NCBI RefSeq assembly: GCF_016865235.1
Contig: NZ_CP064030.1
Coordinates: 1,612,001 to 1,676,000, forward strand
DNA from: Dyella caseinilytica
GTDB lineage: Bacteria > Pseudomonadota > Gammaproteobacteria > Xanthomonadales > Rhodanobacteraceae
Reading direction: 5' to 3'
Length of the DNA stretch: 64,000 nucleotides
Position 1 is the stretch's first letter, and the number at the start of each line of letters is the position of its first letter. Below are positions 37,337 to 46,625 of the stretch, piece by piece. Made by a program: the position numbers and the translations under genes. The notes under the pieces are model-generated. The model had not been told where the DNA came from and made no database searches. It worked only from the letters and a program-made list of their open reading frames with translations.

Positions 37337-38536
37337 TTACATGCCAAGCAGCATGCGCTGCGGGTTTTCCAACTGGTTCTTGATATCAACCAGGAACAAC
37401 ACCGCGTCCTTACCGTCGATGATGCGGTGGTCGTAGCTCAGCGCCAGGTACATCATCGGCGCGGCGATCACTTGGCCGTTCTCGACGATCGCACGCTCCT
37501 TGATGGTGTGCATGCCGAGAATCGCACTTTGCGGCGGGTTCACGATCGGCGTCGACAGCAGCGAACCGAAGGTGCCACCGTTGGTGATCGTGAAGGTGCC
37601 GCCCTGCAGGTCGTCCAGGCCGAGCTTGCCATCACGCGCCTTCTTGGCGTAATTGACGATGCCCTTTTCGATGTCGGCGAAGCTCATGGTCTGCGCATCG
37701 CGCAGCACCGGTGTCACCAAACCCTTGTCGGTGGACACGGCGATGGAGATGTCCTGATAGCCGTGATAGACGATGTCGTTACCATCGACCGAGGCATTGA
37801 CGACCGGATGACGCTTCAGCGCTTCGGTGGCTGCCTTCACGAAGAAGCTCATGAAGCCGAGCTTCACGCCGTTGGCCTTTTCGAATTGCTCGCCCAACGT
37901 CTTGCGCATCCTGCTGACTTCAGCAAGGTTCACTTCGTTGAACGAGGTGAGCATCGCGATCGAGTTCTTCGACTGCATCAAGCGCTCGGCGATGCGGGCG
38001 CGGATGCGGGTCATCGGCACGCGCTCTTCCGGACGAGAGCCTGGTGTCGGCGCCACGGCGGGAGCCGGCGCGGCAGCGCCACCCTTGCCGTAGTTCACCA
38101 AATCTTCCTTGGTCACGCGGCCATCGCGGCCGGTGCCGGCAACCTTGGACGGGTCGATGTTCTGTTCGGTGGCCACGCGCAGGCCGGCCGGCGACAGATC
38201 CGCGGCGCCCGTGGCAGCAGCTTTCGGTGCGGCAGGAGCAGGAGCGGCGGGAGCCGGCGCAGCAGCGGCCGGTGCCGGAGCCGGGGCAGCAGCCACAGCG
38301 CCTTCCTCGATGACCGCGATCACCTGCTGGCTGTTCACGGTGTCGCCGCTCTGGAACTTGAGTTCCTTGATCACGCCATCGACCGGCGAAGGCACTTCCA
38401 GCACGACCTTGTCGGTTTCCAGGTCGACCAGGTTCTCGTCGCGCTTGACCGCATCACCGGCTTTCTTGTGCCAGGTGGCGATGGTGGCGTCGGAGACGGA
38501 CTCGGGCAGAACGGGGACTTTGACTTCGGTGGACAT
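37337..38536 (-). CDS. sucB: Dihydrolipoyllysine succinyltransferase (E2o)
   Basis: Core enzyme of the 2-oxoglutarate dehydrogenase complex, 399 residues. The lipoyl domain has Lys43 in LETDKVVLEVP. An Ala/Pro-rich linker (about 80-110), a peripheral-subunit-binding domain (LSPAGLRVATEQNIDPSKV) and a catalytic domain with LSYDHRIIDGKDAV, holding the active His-x3-Asp, follow. The single lipoyl domain is normal for SucB. It lies between sucA and lpd. Confidence 0.96.
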   Translation of the reverse strand: MSTEVKVPVLPESVSDATIATWHKKAGDAVKRDENLVDLETDKVVLEVPSPVDGVIKELKFQSGDTVNSQQVIAVIEEGAVAAAPAPAPAAAAPAPAAPAPAAPKAAATGAADLSPAGLRVATEQNIDPSKVAGTGRDGRVTKEDLVNYGKGGAAAPAPAVAPTPGSRPEERVPMTRIRARIAERLMQSKNSIAMLTSFNEVNLAEVSRMRKTLGEQFEKANGVKLGFMSFFVKAATEALKRHPVVNASVDGNDIVYHGYQDISIAVSTDKGLVTPVLRDAQTMSFADIEKGIVNYAKKARDGKLGLDDLQGGTFTITNGGTFGSLLSTPIVNPPQSAILGMHTIKERAIVENGQVIAAPMMYLALSYDHRIIDGKDAVLFLVDIKNQLENPQRMLLGM

Positions 38537-38559
38537 GGGTAAGGTGATCCTGTGGTTTA

Positions 38560-38606
38560 GCGCTCATCCCTGAGCGCGAGAGTCAAAAAGCGGTCATCCT
38601 GACCGC
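38560..38606 (-). other. Tandem hairpins in the sucA-sucB spacer
   Basis: Reading the minus strand, GCGGTCA-GGA-TGACCGC (38606-38590) is followed by TTTTTG and looks like an intrinsic terminator. A second perfect stem, GCGCTCA-GGGA-TGAGCGC (38577-38560), comes 12 bases later. Because sucB lies downstream, this pair would lower sucB-lpd expression relative to sucA or mark an mRNA cut. Confidence 0.6.
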
Positions 38607-38620
38607 ACTTCTAATAGTAT

Positions 38621-41464
38621 TTATTCTGCTGAGTGATCAGGGCCGATCGGCGCGACCAGTGCCTGTTCGACCAGCGCTGCCTGTTCGGCAATGTGATCGT
38701 TGAGGTGACCGGCTGCCGGCGCCGGTGAACGGGCGCGACCGGCGTAGGAAAGGCTTTGCTTGCTGCCCACGCAGGCTTGCAGGTGATGACGGATCTGGAA
38801 CCAGGCACCCTGGTTCATCGGTTCTTCCTGGCACCACACCACTTCCTTCACGGAAGGATATTTTTCCAGTTCGGCCGTGACTTCCGGACGCGGGAACGGA
38901 TAGAGCTGCTCGACACGCACGATGGCGACATCGTTGATGCCGCGCTTGTCGGCTTCTTCCAGCAGGTCGTAGTAGACCTTGCCCGCACACAGGACAACGC
39001 GCTTGACCTTCTTCGCAGGCAGGTCGCGATGCTCGCCGATCACCAACTGGAAGCTGCCGTTCGCCAGTTCGTCCAGCGTCGACACAGCCAGCTTGTGACG
39101 CAGCAGCGACTTGGGCGTCATCACGATCAGCGGCTTGCGTGCCGGGCGCAGCATCTGACGGCGGATCATATGGAAATCCTGCGCCGGTGTGGTGGGCACG
39201 CAAACCTGCATGTTTTCCAGCGCACACATCTGCAGGAAGCGCTCCAGGCGTGCGGAGGAATGCTCCGGACCCTGACCTTCGTAACCATGCGGCAGGAACA
39301 GCGCGAGACCGCACAGGCGATCCCACTTCGCTTCGCCGGAGCTGATGAACTGGTCGATCACCACCTGTGCACCGTTGGCGAAATCGCCGAACTGCGCTTC
39401 CCAGATGTTGAGCGTGTAGGGATCGGTGGTCGCATGACCGTATTCGAAGGCCATTACGGCTTCTTCGCTGAGCAGCGAATCGATCACTTCGACATCGGCA
39501 TCAGGACGCAGTGTCGCCAGCGGCATGAAGGTGTGACCGTCCTTCTGATCATGCAGCACCGCGTGGCGATGGAAGAAGGTGCCGCGACCGGCATCCTGGC
39601 CGACCATGCGCAGGTTGTGGCCTTCGTCGATCAGCGTGGCGTAGGCGAGATTTTCGGCGAAGCCCCAGTCACCCGGGAGTTCACCGCTGGCCATCTTGCG
39701 GCGGTCGTCGTAGATCTTGGCGACGCGCGACTGCAGCGTCAGATCGTTCGGCAGATCCAGGATGCGGTTGGCCAGTTCCACCAGCTTGGTCTTTGCCACG
39801 CCGGTGTTGGCCGGAGTGGAAAGCTTCTTGCCGATGAATTGGCTCCAATCGACTTCCACGTCCTTGGTCAGCGACGGATGCAAGTCGGTCATCGCCGCGC
39901 CAGCTTCGAGGCGGTCGCGGTAAGCATCAAACTGCTTCTGCGCATCGCCGTCGGCGAGCACGTTTTCCTTCACCAGCGCCTGCGCATACAGTTCGCGCGT
40001 AGTCGGGCGCTTGCGGATGATCTGGTACATCACCGGCTGCGTGGCTGACGGCTCGTCGGCTTCGTTATGGCCGTGACGGCGGTAGCAGACCAGATCGATG
40101 ACTACGTCTTTGCGGAACTGCTTGCGGAATTCGTAGGCCAGGCGAGTTACCTGGATCACCGCTTCCGGATCATCGCCGTTTACATGGAACACCGGCGCGT
40201 TGACCATCTTGGCCAGATCGGTGCAGTACAAGGTGGAGCGCGCGTCCTGCGGGTTGGAGGTGGTGAAGCCCACCTGGTTGTTCACCACGATGTGCAGCGT
40301 GCCGCCGATCTTGAAGCCGCGGGCCTGCGACATGTTGAACAGTTCCATGTTCACGCCCTGGCCGGCCAGCGCGGCGTCGCCGTGGATCAGCACGGCCAGC
40401 GACTGGGTGCGCTCGTGATCCTTGCGGCGAACCTGGCGCGCGTGCACCGAGCCGGCCACCACCGGATTGACAATTTCCAGGTGAGACGGGTTGAACGCCA
40501 GCGCCACGTGCACACCGCCCTTGGGCGTACGCACGTCGGCGGAGAAGCCCATGTGGTACTTCACGTCGCCGGAATGGGCCGGATCGTCCACCACGTGCTC
40601 GAACTTGCCTTCGAACTCGTTGAACAGGGTCTTCGGCGGCTTGCCGAGGATGTTCACCAGCACGTTCAGACGGCCGCGATGGGCCATGCCGATCACCAGG
40701 TCCTTGATGCCGTTGTCGCCAGCGGCGCGGACGATGTCGTCCACCATGGGGATCAGGCTGTCACCGCCTTCCAGCGAGAAGCGCTTCTGGCCGACGTACT
40801 TGGTGTGCAGGTAGCGCTCAAGGCCTTCGGCCGCGGTCAGTCCATCCAGGACGCGCTGCTTGCCGGATTTATCCAGGCCGGCGCTGCCGTTGGCTTGTTC
40901 GATGCGCGAGTAAATCCAGTTGCGCTGCGCATGGTCGGAGATGTGCATGAACTCCGAACCCACCGTATTGGTGTAGACGCGCTTGAGGCGGGAGTACAGC
41001 TCCCGCAGCTTCATGCGCTGACCGCCACCGGCGAAGTTGCCGCAGTCGAACTCGGTGTCGAGGTCGGCATCGGACAGGCCGTGGAAAGGCAGGTCCAGAT
41101 CCGGCGCATGCGTCTTGTGGGCCAGGCCCAGCGGATCCAGATCGGCGGCGAGGTGGCCGCGTGAACGGTAAGCCGTCAGCAGACGCAAAACACCCGCCTG
41201 CTTGCGCGCGTGCTCATCGCTGACCGGGACCGCCACGGCGCCATTCGGGCGCTGCTTTTGTGCGGCCTCTATACGCGCAATGGCCGCGGAATGGGGAACG
41301 TCCCCAGACTCGCGGCCTTTGAAAGTCTTGAAGTATGTATTCCACTCGGCAGGCACCGATTCGGGATCGGCCAGCCAGGTTTCATACAACGATTCAACAT
41401 AATCGGCGTTGCCGCCTGCGAGTTGCGAGGATTCTGAAAACTCGCGGATTAGGTTTGTGCTCAC
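38621..41464 (-). CDS. sucA: 2-oxoglutarate dehydrogenase E1 component
   Basis: Thiamine-diphosphate enzyme that decarboxylates 2-oxoglutarate in the TCA cycle, 947 residues, standard length. Its N-terminal peptide (FSESSQLAGGNADYVESLYE) is the E2-binding type, and the ThDP-binding and transketolase-like regions follow (for example VIGMAHRGRLNVLVN and QSLAVLIHGDAALAGQG). The start is a GTG at 41464. It is the first gene of sucA-sucB-lpd. Confidence 0.96.
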   Translation of the reverse strand: MSTNLIREFSESSQLAGGNADYVESLYETWLADPESVPAEWNTYFKTFKGRESGDVPHSAAIARIEAAQKQRPNGAVAVPVSDEHARKQAGVLRLLTAYRSRGHLAADLDPLGLAHKTHAPDLDLPFHGLSDADLDTEFDCGNFAGGGQRMKLRELYSRLKRVYTNTVGSEFMHISDHAQRNWIYSRIEQANGSAGLDKSGKQRVLDGLTAAEGLERYLHTKYVGQKRFSLEGGDSLIPMVDDIVRAAGDNGIKDLVIGMAHRGRLNVLVNILGKPPKTLFNEFEGKFEHVVDDPAHSGDVKYHMGFSADVRTPKGGVHVALAFNPSHLEIVNPVVAGSVHARQVRRKDHERTQSLAVLIHGDAALAGQGVNMELFNMSQARGFKIGGTLHIVVNNQVGFTTSNPQDARSTLYCTDLAKMVNAPVFHVNGDDPEAVIQVTRLAYEFRKQFRKDVVIDLVCYRRHGHNEADEPSATQPVMYQIIRKRPTTRELYAQALVKENVLADGDAQKQFDAYRDRLEAGAAMTDLHPSLTKDVEVDWSQFIGKKLSTPANTGVAKTKLVELANRILDLPNDLTLQSRVAKIYDDRRKMASGELPGDWGFAENLAYATLIDEGHNLRMVGQDAGRGTFFHRHAVLHDQKDGHTFMPLATLRPDADVEVIDSLLSEEAVMAFEYGHATTDPYTLNIWEAQFGDFANGAQVVIDQFISSGEAKWDRLCGLALFLPHGYEGQGPEHSSARLERFLQMCALENMQVCVPTTPAQDFHMIRRQMLRPARKPLIVMTPKSLLRHKLAVSTLDELANGSFQLVIGEHRDLPAKKVKRVVLCAGKVYYDLLEEADKRGINDVAIVRVEQLYPFPRPEVTAELEKYPSVKEVVWCQEEPMNQGAWFQIRHHLQACVGSKQSLSYAGRARSPAPAAGHLNDHIAEQAALVEQALVAPIGPDHSAE

Positions 41465-41541
41465 GTCACCACCGGCAGGGAAGGGAGGCCCGCAGCGATC
41501 CGCCTTGGGGGAGGCGGTTTCGCTGGCGAAAAATCCCGTTA

Positions 41542-41572
41542 ATTATAGCCTGTGGCTGCTGCGACGCGGCAA
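41542..41572 (-). promoter_or_regulatory. Possible sucA promoter
   Basis: On the minus strand TATAAT (41547-41542) is a perfect -10, with TTGCCG (41572-41567) 19 bases upstream as a weak -35. It would leave a leader of about 70 bases before the GTG start of sucA. The rest of the 249-base gap to 41713 shows no gene. Confidence 0.4.
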
Positions 41573-41713
41573 GTTGATTGGCAATTTTTGTCAGGATGGC
41601 CGGCGGCTGGCCGACGAATACGAATGCAGCAGAGACAAGGCCTTAGCCTGTCCGCCTGTCCCATGCTTGGAGAGGATGCCTTGTCCCGGGGCAGATCCTG
41701 TTCAGCGAACGGT

Positions 41714-42226
41714 TTACAAACCCAGCGGCTGGAGCTGGGTTGCCGGTGCGGCACGTTCCCAGATTCGTTCGAACTGCAGCAGCAGCGGGGCTTGGCCAGG
41801 GCCATCGCGCAGGGCGGCGCGCCCTTCCAGCCGCTCGGCATCCGGCAGGAACAGGTAGCCATCGGTATCGTTGAGCAGCCACGCGCTGCTGGCCGTCGCC
41901 TCGCTGGTTTCTTCGTCGGACGGCATACGGATCTGGATCGCCGTGGACAGCCGTTGCGCCAGATCGATGAGACGGTGACCCATCCGCAACGCCGCGTTCG
42001 GGTTGCCGAGGATCAGGCGGATCTCGGCACCGCGTCCGGAGGTAGCAATTCGGCGCAATTCGGCCAATTCAAGCGGACTGCCCAGCATGTCCGGCGACAG
42101 CGCAGGGAGATAGATGGCCAGCTTGTAGCGGGCAGCGGCCAGCAACTGCAGCCGTGCCGCCGCTGCCTCTTCGCGGCCTGCTATCGCATAGGAACCAGAA
42201 TCCGGCGGCGATGGTGATGTACTCAA
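41714..42226 (-). CDS. PLD-superfamily-like protein of unknown function
   Basis: A 170-residue protein, predicted soluble, with an Ala-rich N-terminus and the pattern AARYKLAIYLPALSPDMLGSP then EIRLILGNPNAALRMGHRLIDLAQRL. This pattern recalls the half-domain of phospholipase-D-like proteins but lacks an HxKxxxxD catalytic motif. It overlaps the roxA stop by ATGA, so the two are translationally coupled. The function is not known; a link to ribosome hydroxylation by RoxA is only inferred from the overlap. Confidence 0.7.
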   Translation of the reverse strand: MSTSPSPPDSGSYAIAGREEAAAARLQLLAAARYKLAIYLPALSPDMLGSPLELAELRRIATSGRGAEIRLILGNPNAALRMGHRLIDLAQRLSTAIQIRMPSDEETSEATASSAWLLNDTDGYLFLPDAERLEGRAALRDGPGQAPLLLQFERIWERAAPATQLQPLGL

Positions 42227-43434
42227 GTGCGGCGTCCTCGCAGTTTGCGGACAATCAGGTAACCATCATTGACCAGGGCCAGCAGCAGGGCGCGCTCGGC
42301 GGCGTTCGGCTTATGCGGTGGCGCGAGAATGCGTTGCCCGCAAAGTTGCGTCGCCAGTGAGACCGTGGCCGGGTAAGCATGGCCGTTGGCGAACAGGGTG
42401 CACTGCGAACGATGCTGGGCCCAAGCCATCCGCGACCATGGATGGCGCAACAGCGACGCGCCGGCATCCAGTTGTTTTACCAATGCAGCTTCGGTCATCG
42501 GCTTGCTTGGTGCGAGCGGGGTCTGGGCGCTGCGGTAACGGGTGATGAAGCGGCCAAACCAGTCGGCAAGGGTGTTGTCATCCAGTCCTGCGGCGAGCGG
42601 CACGGCTTCCCGCGCCCGCTGCAGCGCTGCCTTGTCGATCTCGCCGGGGCGCTTGACCGGTGCAAGGTCCGGGTCGGCGTAGCGCTGGTCTTCCGTCAGA
42701 TGTTCGGCCAGATAGTCGGCCAAGTCGCCTACCAGTTCGCCTTGCGACGGCGCGCGCATGCCGACCGAGAAGGTCATGCAGGGGCCGCCGAACGCCACGC
42801 CGTCGTGCGGAACGCCGGGAGGCAGGTACAGCATGTCACCGGGTTCGAGCAGCCACTCGTGCGTGGGTTCGAAATGTTTGAGTTGCTTCAGCTCCACATC
42901 GCTGCGGAAATCCTTCGGCGCATTCGGATCGATGCTGATTCCCCAATGACGCTGACCGAGCCCCTGCAGCAGGAATACATCGTATTGGTCGACGTGTGCG
43001 CCGACGCCGCCGCCGGGTTCGGCGTAGGAAATCATCACGTCATCCACGCGCCAGCTCGGCAGGAAGCTGAAATGATCGAGCAGGGCGGCAACATCCATAT
43101 CCCACTTGTCGACGTCCTGCACCAGCAGCGTCCAGTTCGCGTCGCCGGTCTTGGCGAAATCACTTTCGCTCAAGGGGCCGGTTTTTACACGCCAGCGTTC
43201 GCGGTCTTCATCGTGCTGGATCAGGCGCGACAGAGCGCTTTCTTCGCAGGCGAGGCCGGCAAGGTCTTCCGGTTGGACGGGCGACTGGAAATCAGGGAAT
43301 GCGTTGCGGATCAGCAGCGGACGCTTCTGCCAGTAGTCGCGCAGGAATTGCGCGGCAGTCATGCCAAGCGGCAGCTTTGGGGTGCCGCGTACTTCGATCG
43401 GCAGCGGCTTGCGGGAAGGGGAGGCGAGAGTCAT
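42223..43434 (-). CDS. roxA: Ribosomal protein uL16 3-hydroxylase (YcfD/RoxA type)
   Basis: Fe(II)/2-oxoglutarate oxygenase of the JmjC-cupin type that hydroxylates an Arg of ribosomal protein L16. The 403 residues include iron ligands His147 and Asp149 (GAHVDQYDVFLLQ) and His210 (GVPHDG), plus a C-terminal winged-helix region. The ATG at 43434 gives MTLASPSRKPL; a longer upstream frame has no similarity. It forms a two-gene unit with the PLD-like protein. Confidence 0.9.
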   Translation of the reverse strand: MTLASPSRKPLPIEVRGTPKLPLGMTAAQFLRDYWQKRPLLIRNAFPDFQSPVQPEDLAGLACEESALSRLIQHDEDRERWRVKTGPLSESDFAKTGDANWTLLVQDVDKWDMDVAALLDHFSFLPSWRVDDVMISYAEPGGGVGAHVDQYDVFLLQGLGQRHWGISIDPNAPKDFRSDVELKQLKHFEPTHEWLLEPGDMLYLPPGVPHDGVAFGGPCMTFSVGMRAPSQGELVGDLADYLAEHLTEDQRYADPDLAPVKRPGEIDKAALQRAREAVPLAAGLDDNTLADWFGRFITRYRSAQTPLAPSKPMTEAALVKQLDAGASLLRHPWSRMAWAQHRSQCTLFANGHAYPATVSLATQLCGQRILAPPHKPNAAERALLLALVNDGYLIVRKLRGRRT

Positions 43435-43579
43435 GGGGTGGCATTGTAGGCAATCCGCCTGCAGATAAGCGCGTGTGGACTCGCCAAAACAGTCCATCCG
43501 GCACATGTGTCTGGCTGCACCAGGGATATGCTCGGCACGCCCTTTCTGTCCGGGCACAAAACCAAAACGGGAGGAGAGT

Positions 43580-44188
43580 ATGGCTGCGGTAAGACTGGCT
43601 GCACCGAAGTTCCTCGTGTCATGGATAACCGGCGTCGCGTTGCTGATAGGGGTGGTCTTCCCAGTCGTGGCAACCGATACATCAGATCCCAATGCGGTCA
43701 TGGCAGGACCGCAGCACGACGGCTCCCACGATTTCGACTTTCTTATCGGTGACTGGAAAGCGCATGTCCGTCGCTTGCCCGACCGCTTGGTCGGTGCGCA
43801 TGACTGGGTGGAATACGACGGTATTTCCAACCACCACAAGCTGTTCGATACCAATGCCAACGTCGAGCAGTTCGAGGTCACCAGCACGGACGGGAAGGAG
43901 CGTCTTCGGGCGCAGACTTTGCGCATGTACAACCCGCATACGCATCAATGGATCATTTACGGTTTCGATGCAGACAATGCCGAGCTTGATCCGGCGGCGC
44001 CCGTCGTAGGCGAATTTCACGGCAACCGCGGCGAGTTCTACAACCGGATCACCTGGAATGGACGCGTCGTATTGGTACGCTGGATGTGGCTCAACGTCTC
44101 GCCGCATGCAGCGCACATGGAACAGTCGTTCTCAGCGGATGGCGGCAGAAATTGGGAAGTGAACTGGATCTGCGACCTGTCGCGGTAG
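43580..44188 (+). CDS. Secreted lipocalin-like protein (DUF1579-type)
   Basis: A 202-residue protein started from an ATG behind GGGAGGAG. An N-terminal hydrophobic segment (about 12-31) acts as a signal sequence or anchor. The mature part has HDFDFLIGDWKAHVRRLP and ends in SFSADGGRNWEVNWICDLSR, the pattern of calycin/lipocalin-like proteins annotated DUF1579, whose ligands are mostly unknown. It stands alone on the + strand between minus-strand genes. Confidence 0.65.
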   Translation: MAAVRLAAPKFLVSWITGVALLIGVVFPVVATDTSDPNAVMAGPQHDGSHDFDFLIGDWKAHVRRLPDRLVGAHDWVEYDGISNHHKLFDTNANVEQFEVTSTDGKERLRAQTLRMYNPHTHQWIIYGFDADNAELDPAAPVVGEFHGNRGEFYNRITWNGRVVLVRWMWLNVSPHAAHMEQSFSADGGRNWEVNWICDLSR

Positions 44189-44202
44189 TTTCGGCGACCG
44201 AT

Positions 44203-44237
44203 GCAGGTAGCCACGGTGAACATGGGCGGCTACCTGC
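44203..44237. other. Inverted repeat between convergent genes
   Basis: GCAGGTAGCC (44203-44212) and GGCTACCTGC (44228-44237) are perfect 10-bp inverted repeats in the 67-base gap between the lipocalin-like gene and the TauE/SafE gene. There is no T-run on either strand, so it may act as a Rho-independent-like stop only weakly, or protect both 3' ends. Confidence 0.5.
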
Positions 44238-44255
44238 GTCAAGCATGCGCAATCG

Positions 44256-45005
44256 TCAGCGCAGCAGGTGGTAGAAGTTGTACAGCCCCAGCGTCAGCAC
44301 GGTCAGGCCCGCCAGCAACGTGGTGACACGTGGCGGCAGACGGCGCACCAGCCACGCGCCAAATGGCGCGGCAATGACTCCGCCAAGGATCAATCCAAGC
44401 ACCACGTGCAGCTTGCTTTCGCCGATGCTGAGCAAGAAGGTGATGCTGGCCGCGAGGCTTACGATGCACTTGGCCAGATGCACGCTGCCGATCACCATGC
44501 GCGGCTCCTGACCACGCGCCACCATGGTGGTGACGGTCAGAGCACTCCAGCCGCCGCCGCCGGCTGCATCGAGCAGACCTGCAACAAAGCCCAGGATGCC
44601 GGTGCCGCGTGGTACATCTGTCCGGCGATCCTTGCGTTGAGCGGTACGAAACAGCAGGAAAAGGCCCATGAATAGCAGATAGGGCGTAAGAAAATACCGG
44701 ATCCACGTCGGTGGCAGATGGGCCAGCAGGGTCGCGCCAATCACTGCGCCGATCACGCCGGGAATGGCCAGCATCCAGAACAGACGCTTCTGCACATTGC
44801 CCGCCCACCAGTGGCTCAGGCCGGAGGCGCCGCAAGTGAAGGTTTCCGCATAATGCACGCTGGCGCTGGCGAGTGCCGGTGGCATGCCCATACCAAGCAG
44901 CATGCCAGCGGAGGTCACGCCGTACGCCATACCCAGCGCACCGTCCACCAACTGGGCGAGCGCACCGATGCCGGCGAAGATCAGGAATTCGGAAAGGGGC
45001 GACAT
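44256..45005 (-). CDS. TauE/SafE-family transporter
   Basis: An inner-membrane protein of 249 residues with about eight helices. It belongs to the sulfite exporter TauE/SafE (COG0730) family, which exports sulfur-containing organic anions. Paired repeats begin with ALAQLVDGALGMAYGVTSAG and FVAGLLDAAGGGGWSALTV, the two conserved DGxxGMGxG-like blocks. Neighbours give no substrate hint. Its stop is followed by an inverted repeat. Confidence 0.85.
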   Translation of the reverse strand: MSPLSEFLIFAGIGALAQLVDGALGMAYGVTSAGMLLGMGMPPALASASVHYAETFTCGASGLSHWWAGNVQKRLFWMLAIPGVIGAVIGATLLAHLPPTWIRYFLTPYLLFMGLFLLFRTAQRKDRRTDVPRGTGILGFVAGLLDAAGGGGWSALTVTTMVARGQEPRMVIGSVHLAKCIVSLAASITFLLSIGESKLHVVLGLILGGVIAAPFGAWLVRRLPPRVTTLLAGLTVLTLGLYNFYHLLR

Positions 45006-45072
45006 GATGCTCGTTTGAACCGGGCAGTGGTCATCATGGCAAATGCCACACTGCCTTGTCCGGTCCGGCAGA

Positions 45073-46440
45073 TCAGATCGTCTTTGCCAGATCGGTGGCG
45101 AGGCCGGTGTAAGTGCCGGGCGTCAGATCGAGCAGGCGCTGCTTCGCATCCGCCGGCAGCGCCAGGCTGTCGATGAATTGGCGCATGGAATCACGGGTGA
45201 TGCCTTGGCCGCGTGTCAGCGCTTTCAATTGCTCGTAGGGCTCGGGCAGGCCGTAGCGGCGCATCACCGTCTGCACGGCTTCGGCAAGCACTTCCCAACT
45301 GGCGTTGAGGTCAGCTGCGAGGCGGTCCGCATTGACGTTGAGCTTGCCAAGACCTTTCTGCAGCGATTCCAGCGCCACCAGCGTGTGACCGAAGGCCGTT
45401 CCCAGCGCGCGTAGGACGGTGGAATCGGTCAGGTCGCGCTGCCAGCGGCTGATCGGCAGCTTTTCCGCAAAATGGCCGAGCAGGGCGTTGGCGAGACCGA
45501 AATTGCCCTCGGCATTTTCGAAATCGATCGGGTTGACCTTGTGCGGCATGGTCGATGAGCCAACTTCACCGGCCTTCAGCGCTTGCTTGAAATAGCCCAA
45601 CGAGATGTAGCCCCACACGTCGCGCGCCAGGTCGATCATGATGGTGTTGGCGCGGCGGATTACATCGCAATATTCCGCAACGCCATCGTGCGGTTCGATT
45701 TGGGTGGTGTAGGGGTTGTAGTCGAGACCGAGGCTGGTCACGAAGTGCTGCGAGAACGCACGCCAATCGACTTCCGGATAGGCAATGGCGTGCGCGTTGT
45801 AGTTGCCGACGGCGCCATTGATCTTGCCCGGCACTTCCAATGCGGCCAGCTGCTTGCGCTGGCGCTCCAGGCGCGCCACCACATTGGCCAATTCCTTACC
45901 CAACGTGCTGGGGGAAGCGGTCTGGCCGTGCGTGCGCGAGAGCATCGGCAGATCCGCGTTGGCATGCGCGAGCTCGCGCAGCTTGGTGATGATCTTGTCC
46001 AGCCACGGCTGCAGCACGTCAGCGCGCGCATCGCGCAGCATCAGTGCATAGGAAAGATTGTTGATGTCTTCGCTGGTGCAGGCGAAATGCACGAATTCTT
46101 TCGCCTGGGCCAAGGTTTCATCGTTGCCGATGCGTTCCTTGATGAAATATTCCACCGCCTTGACGTCGTGATTGGTGGTGGCTTCGATCGCCTTGATGCG
46201 GGCGCCGTCCTCGACGCTGAAATCCGCTGCGATCGCTTTCAGCTTGGCAATCTGTGCCGACGAGAAAGGTGGCAGCTCGGCGATGCCCGGTTCGGCGGCC
46301 AGTGCCAGCAGCCATTCGATCTCCACGTGTACGCGGCGATGCATCAGGCCGAATTCGCTGAAGATGGGGCGCAGCGCTTCGGTCTTGCTGGCGTATCGGC
46401 CGTCCAGCGGGGACAGGGCGGTGAGGGCGTGGGTGGACAT
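45073..46440 (-). CDS. purB: Adenylosuccinate lyase
   Basis: Purine biosynthesis enzyme cleaving SAICAR and adenylosuccinate. The 455 residues have the fumarase/aspartase fold. The signature SSTMPHKVNPIDFENAEGN is present, and the HGQTASPSTLGKE block holds a catalytic His. The ATG at 46440 (MSTHALTALSPLDGRY) matches homologues; an upstream Met lacks support. It is divergent from fumC. Confidence 0.95.
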   Translation of the reverse strand: MSTHALTALSPLDGRYASKTEALRPIFSEFGLMHRRVHVEIEWLLALAAEPGIAELPPFSSAQIAKLKAIAADFSVEDGARIKAIEATTNHDVKAVEYFIKERIGNDETLAQAKEFVHFACTSEDINNLSYALMLRDARADVLQPWLDKIITKLRELAHANADLPMLSRTHGQTASPSTLGKELANVVARLERQRKQLAALEVPGKINGAVGNYNAHAIAYPEVDWRAFSQHFVTSLGLDYNPYTTQIEPHDGVAEYCDVIRRANTIMIDLARDVWGYISLGYFKQALKAGEVGSSTMPHKVNPIDFENAEGNFGLANALLGHFAEKLPISRWQRDLTDSTVLRALGTAFGHTLVALESLQKGLGKLNVNADRLAADLNASWEVLAEAVQTVMRRYGLPEPYEQLKALTRGQGITRDSMRQFIDSLALPADAKQRLLDLTPGTYTGLATDLAKTI

Positions 46441-46625
46441 CGGGCAGCTTCCGGGGGACTCAGAATCCGGCATTTTACATTGCCGCCGGGTTTACGTCGG
46501 CAGGCCTATAGTTGACGGGTGAAAAATGCGCGGAAGGGTTGCTATGTGGCCGCCAGCGCCTTATCTCACGTCACATCTTCAAATTAGTACGACCCCAACC
46601 AGTTCCCCTGTTACGAGGCATTGCC

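Noticed and set aside
36233..38542. Long + strand open frame (769 codons) opposite sucB and lpd
   Set aside because: It is antisense to two certain enzymes, His/Arg-rich and without a domain; high GC third positions create such shadow frames.
41202..41858. Several short + strand frames upstream and over the start of sucA
   Set aside because: They are antisense to sucA or its leader and have no family features.
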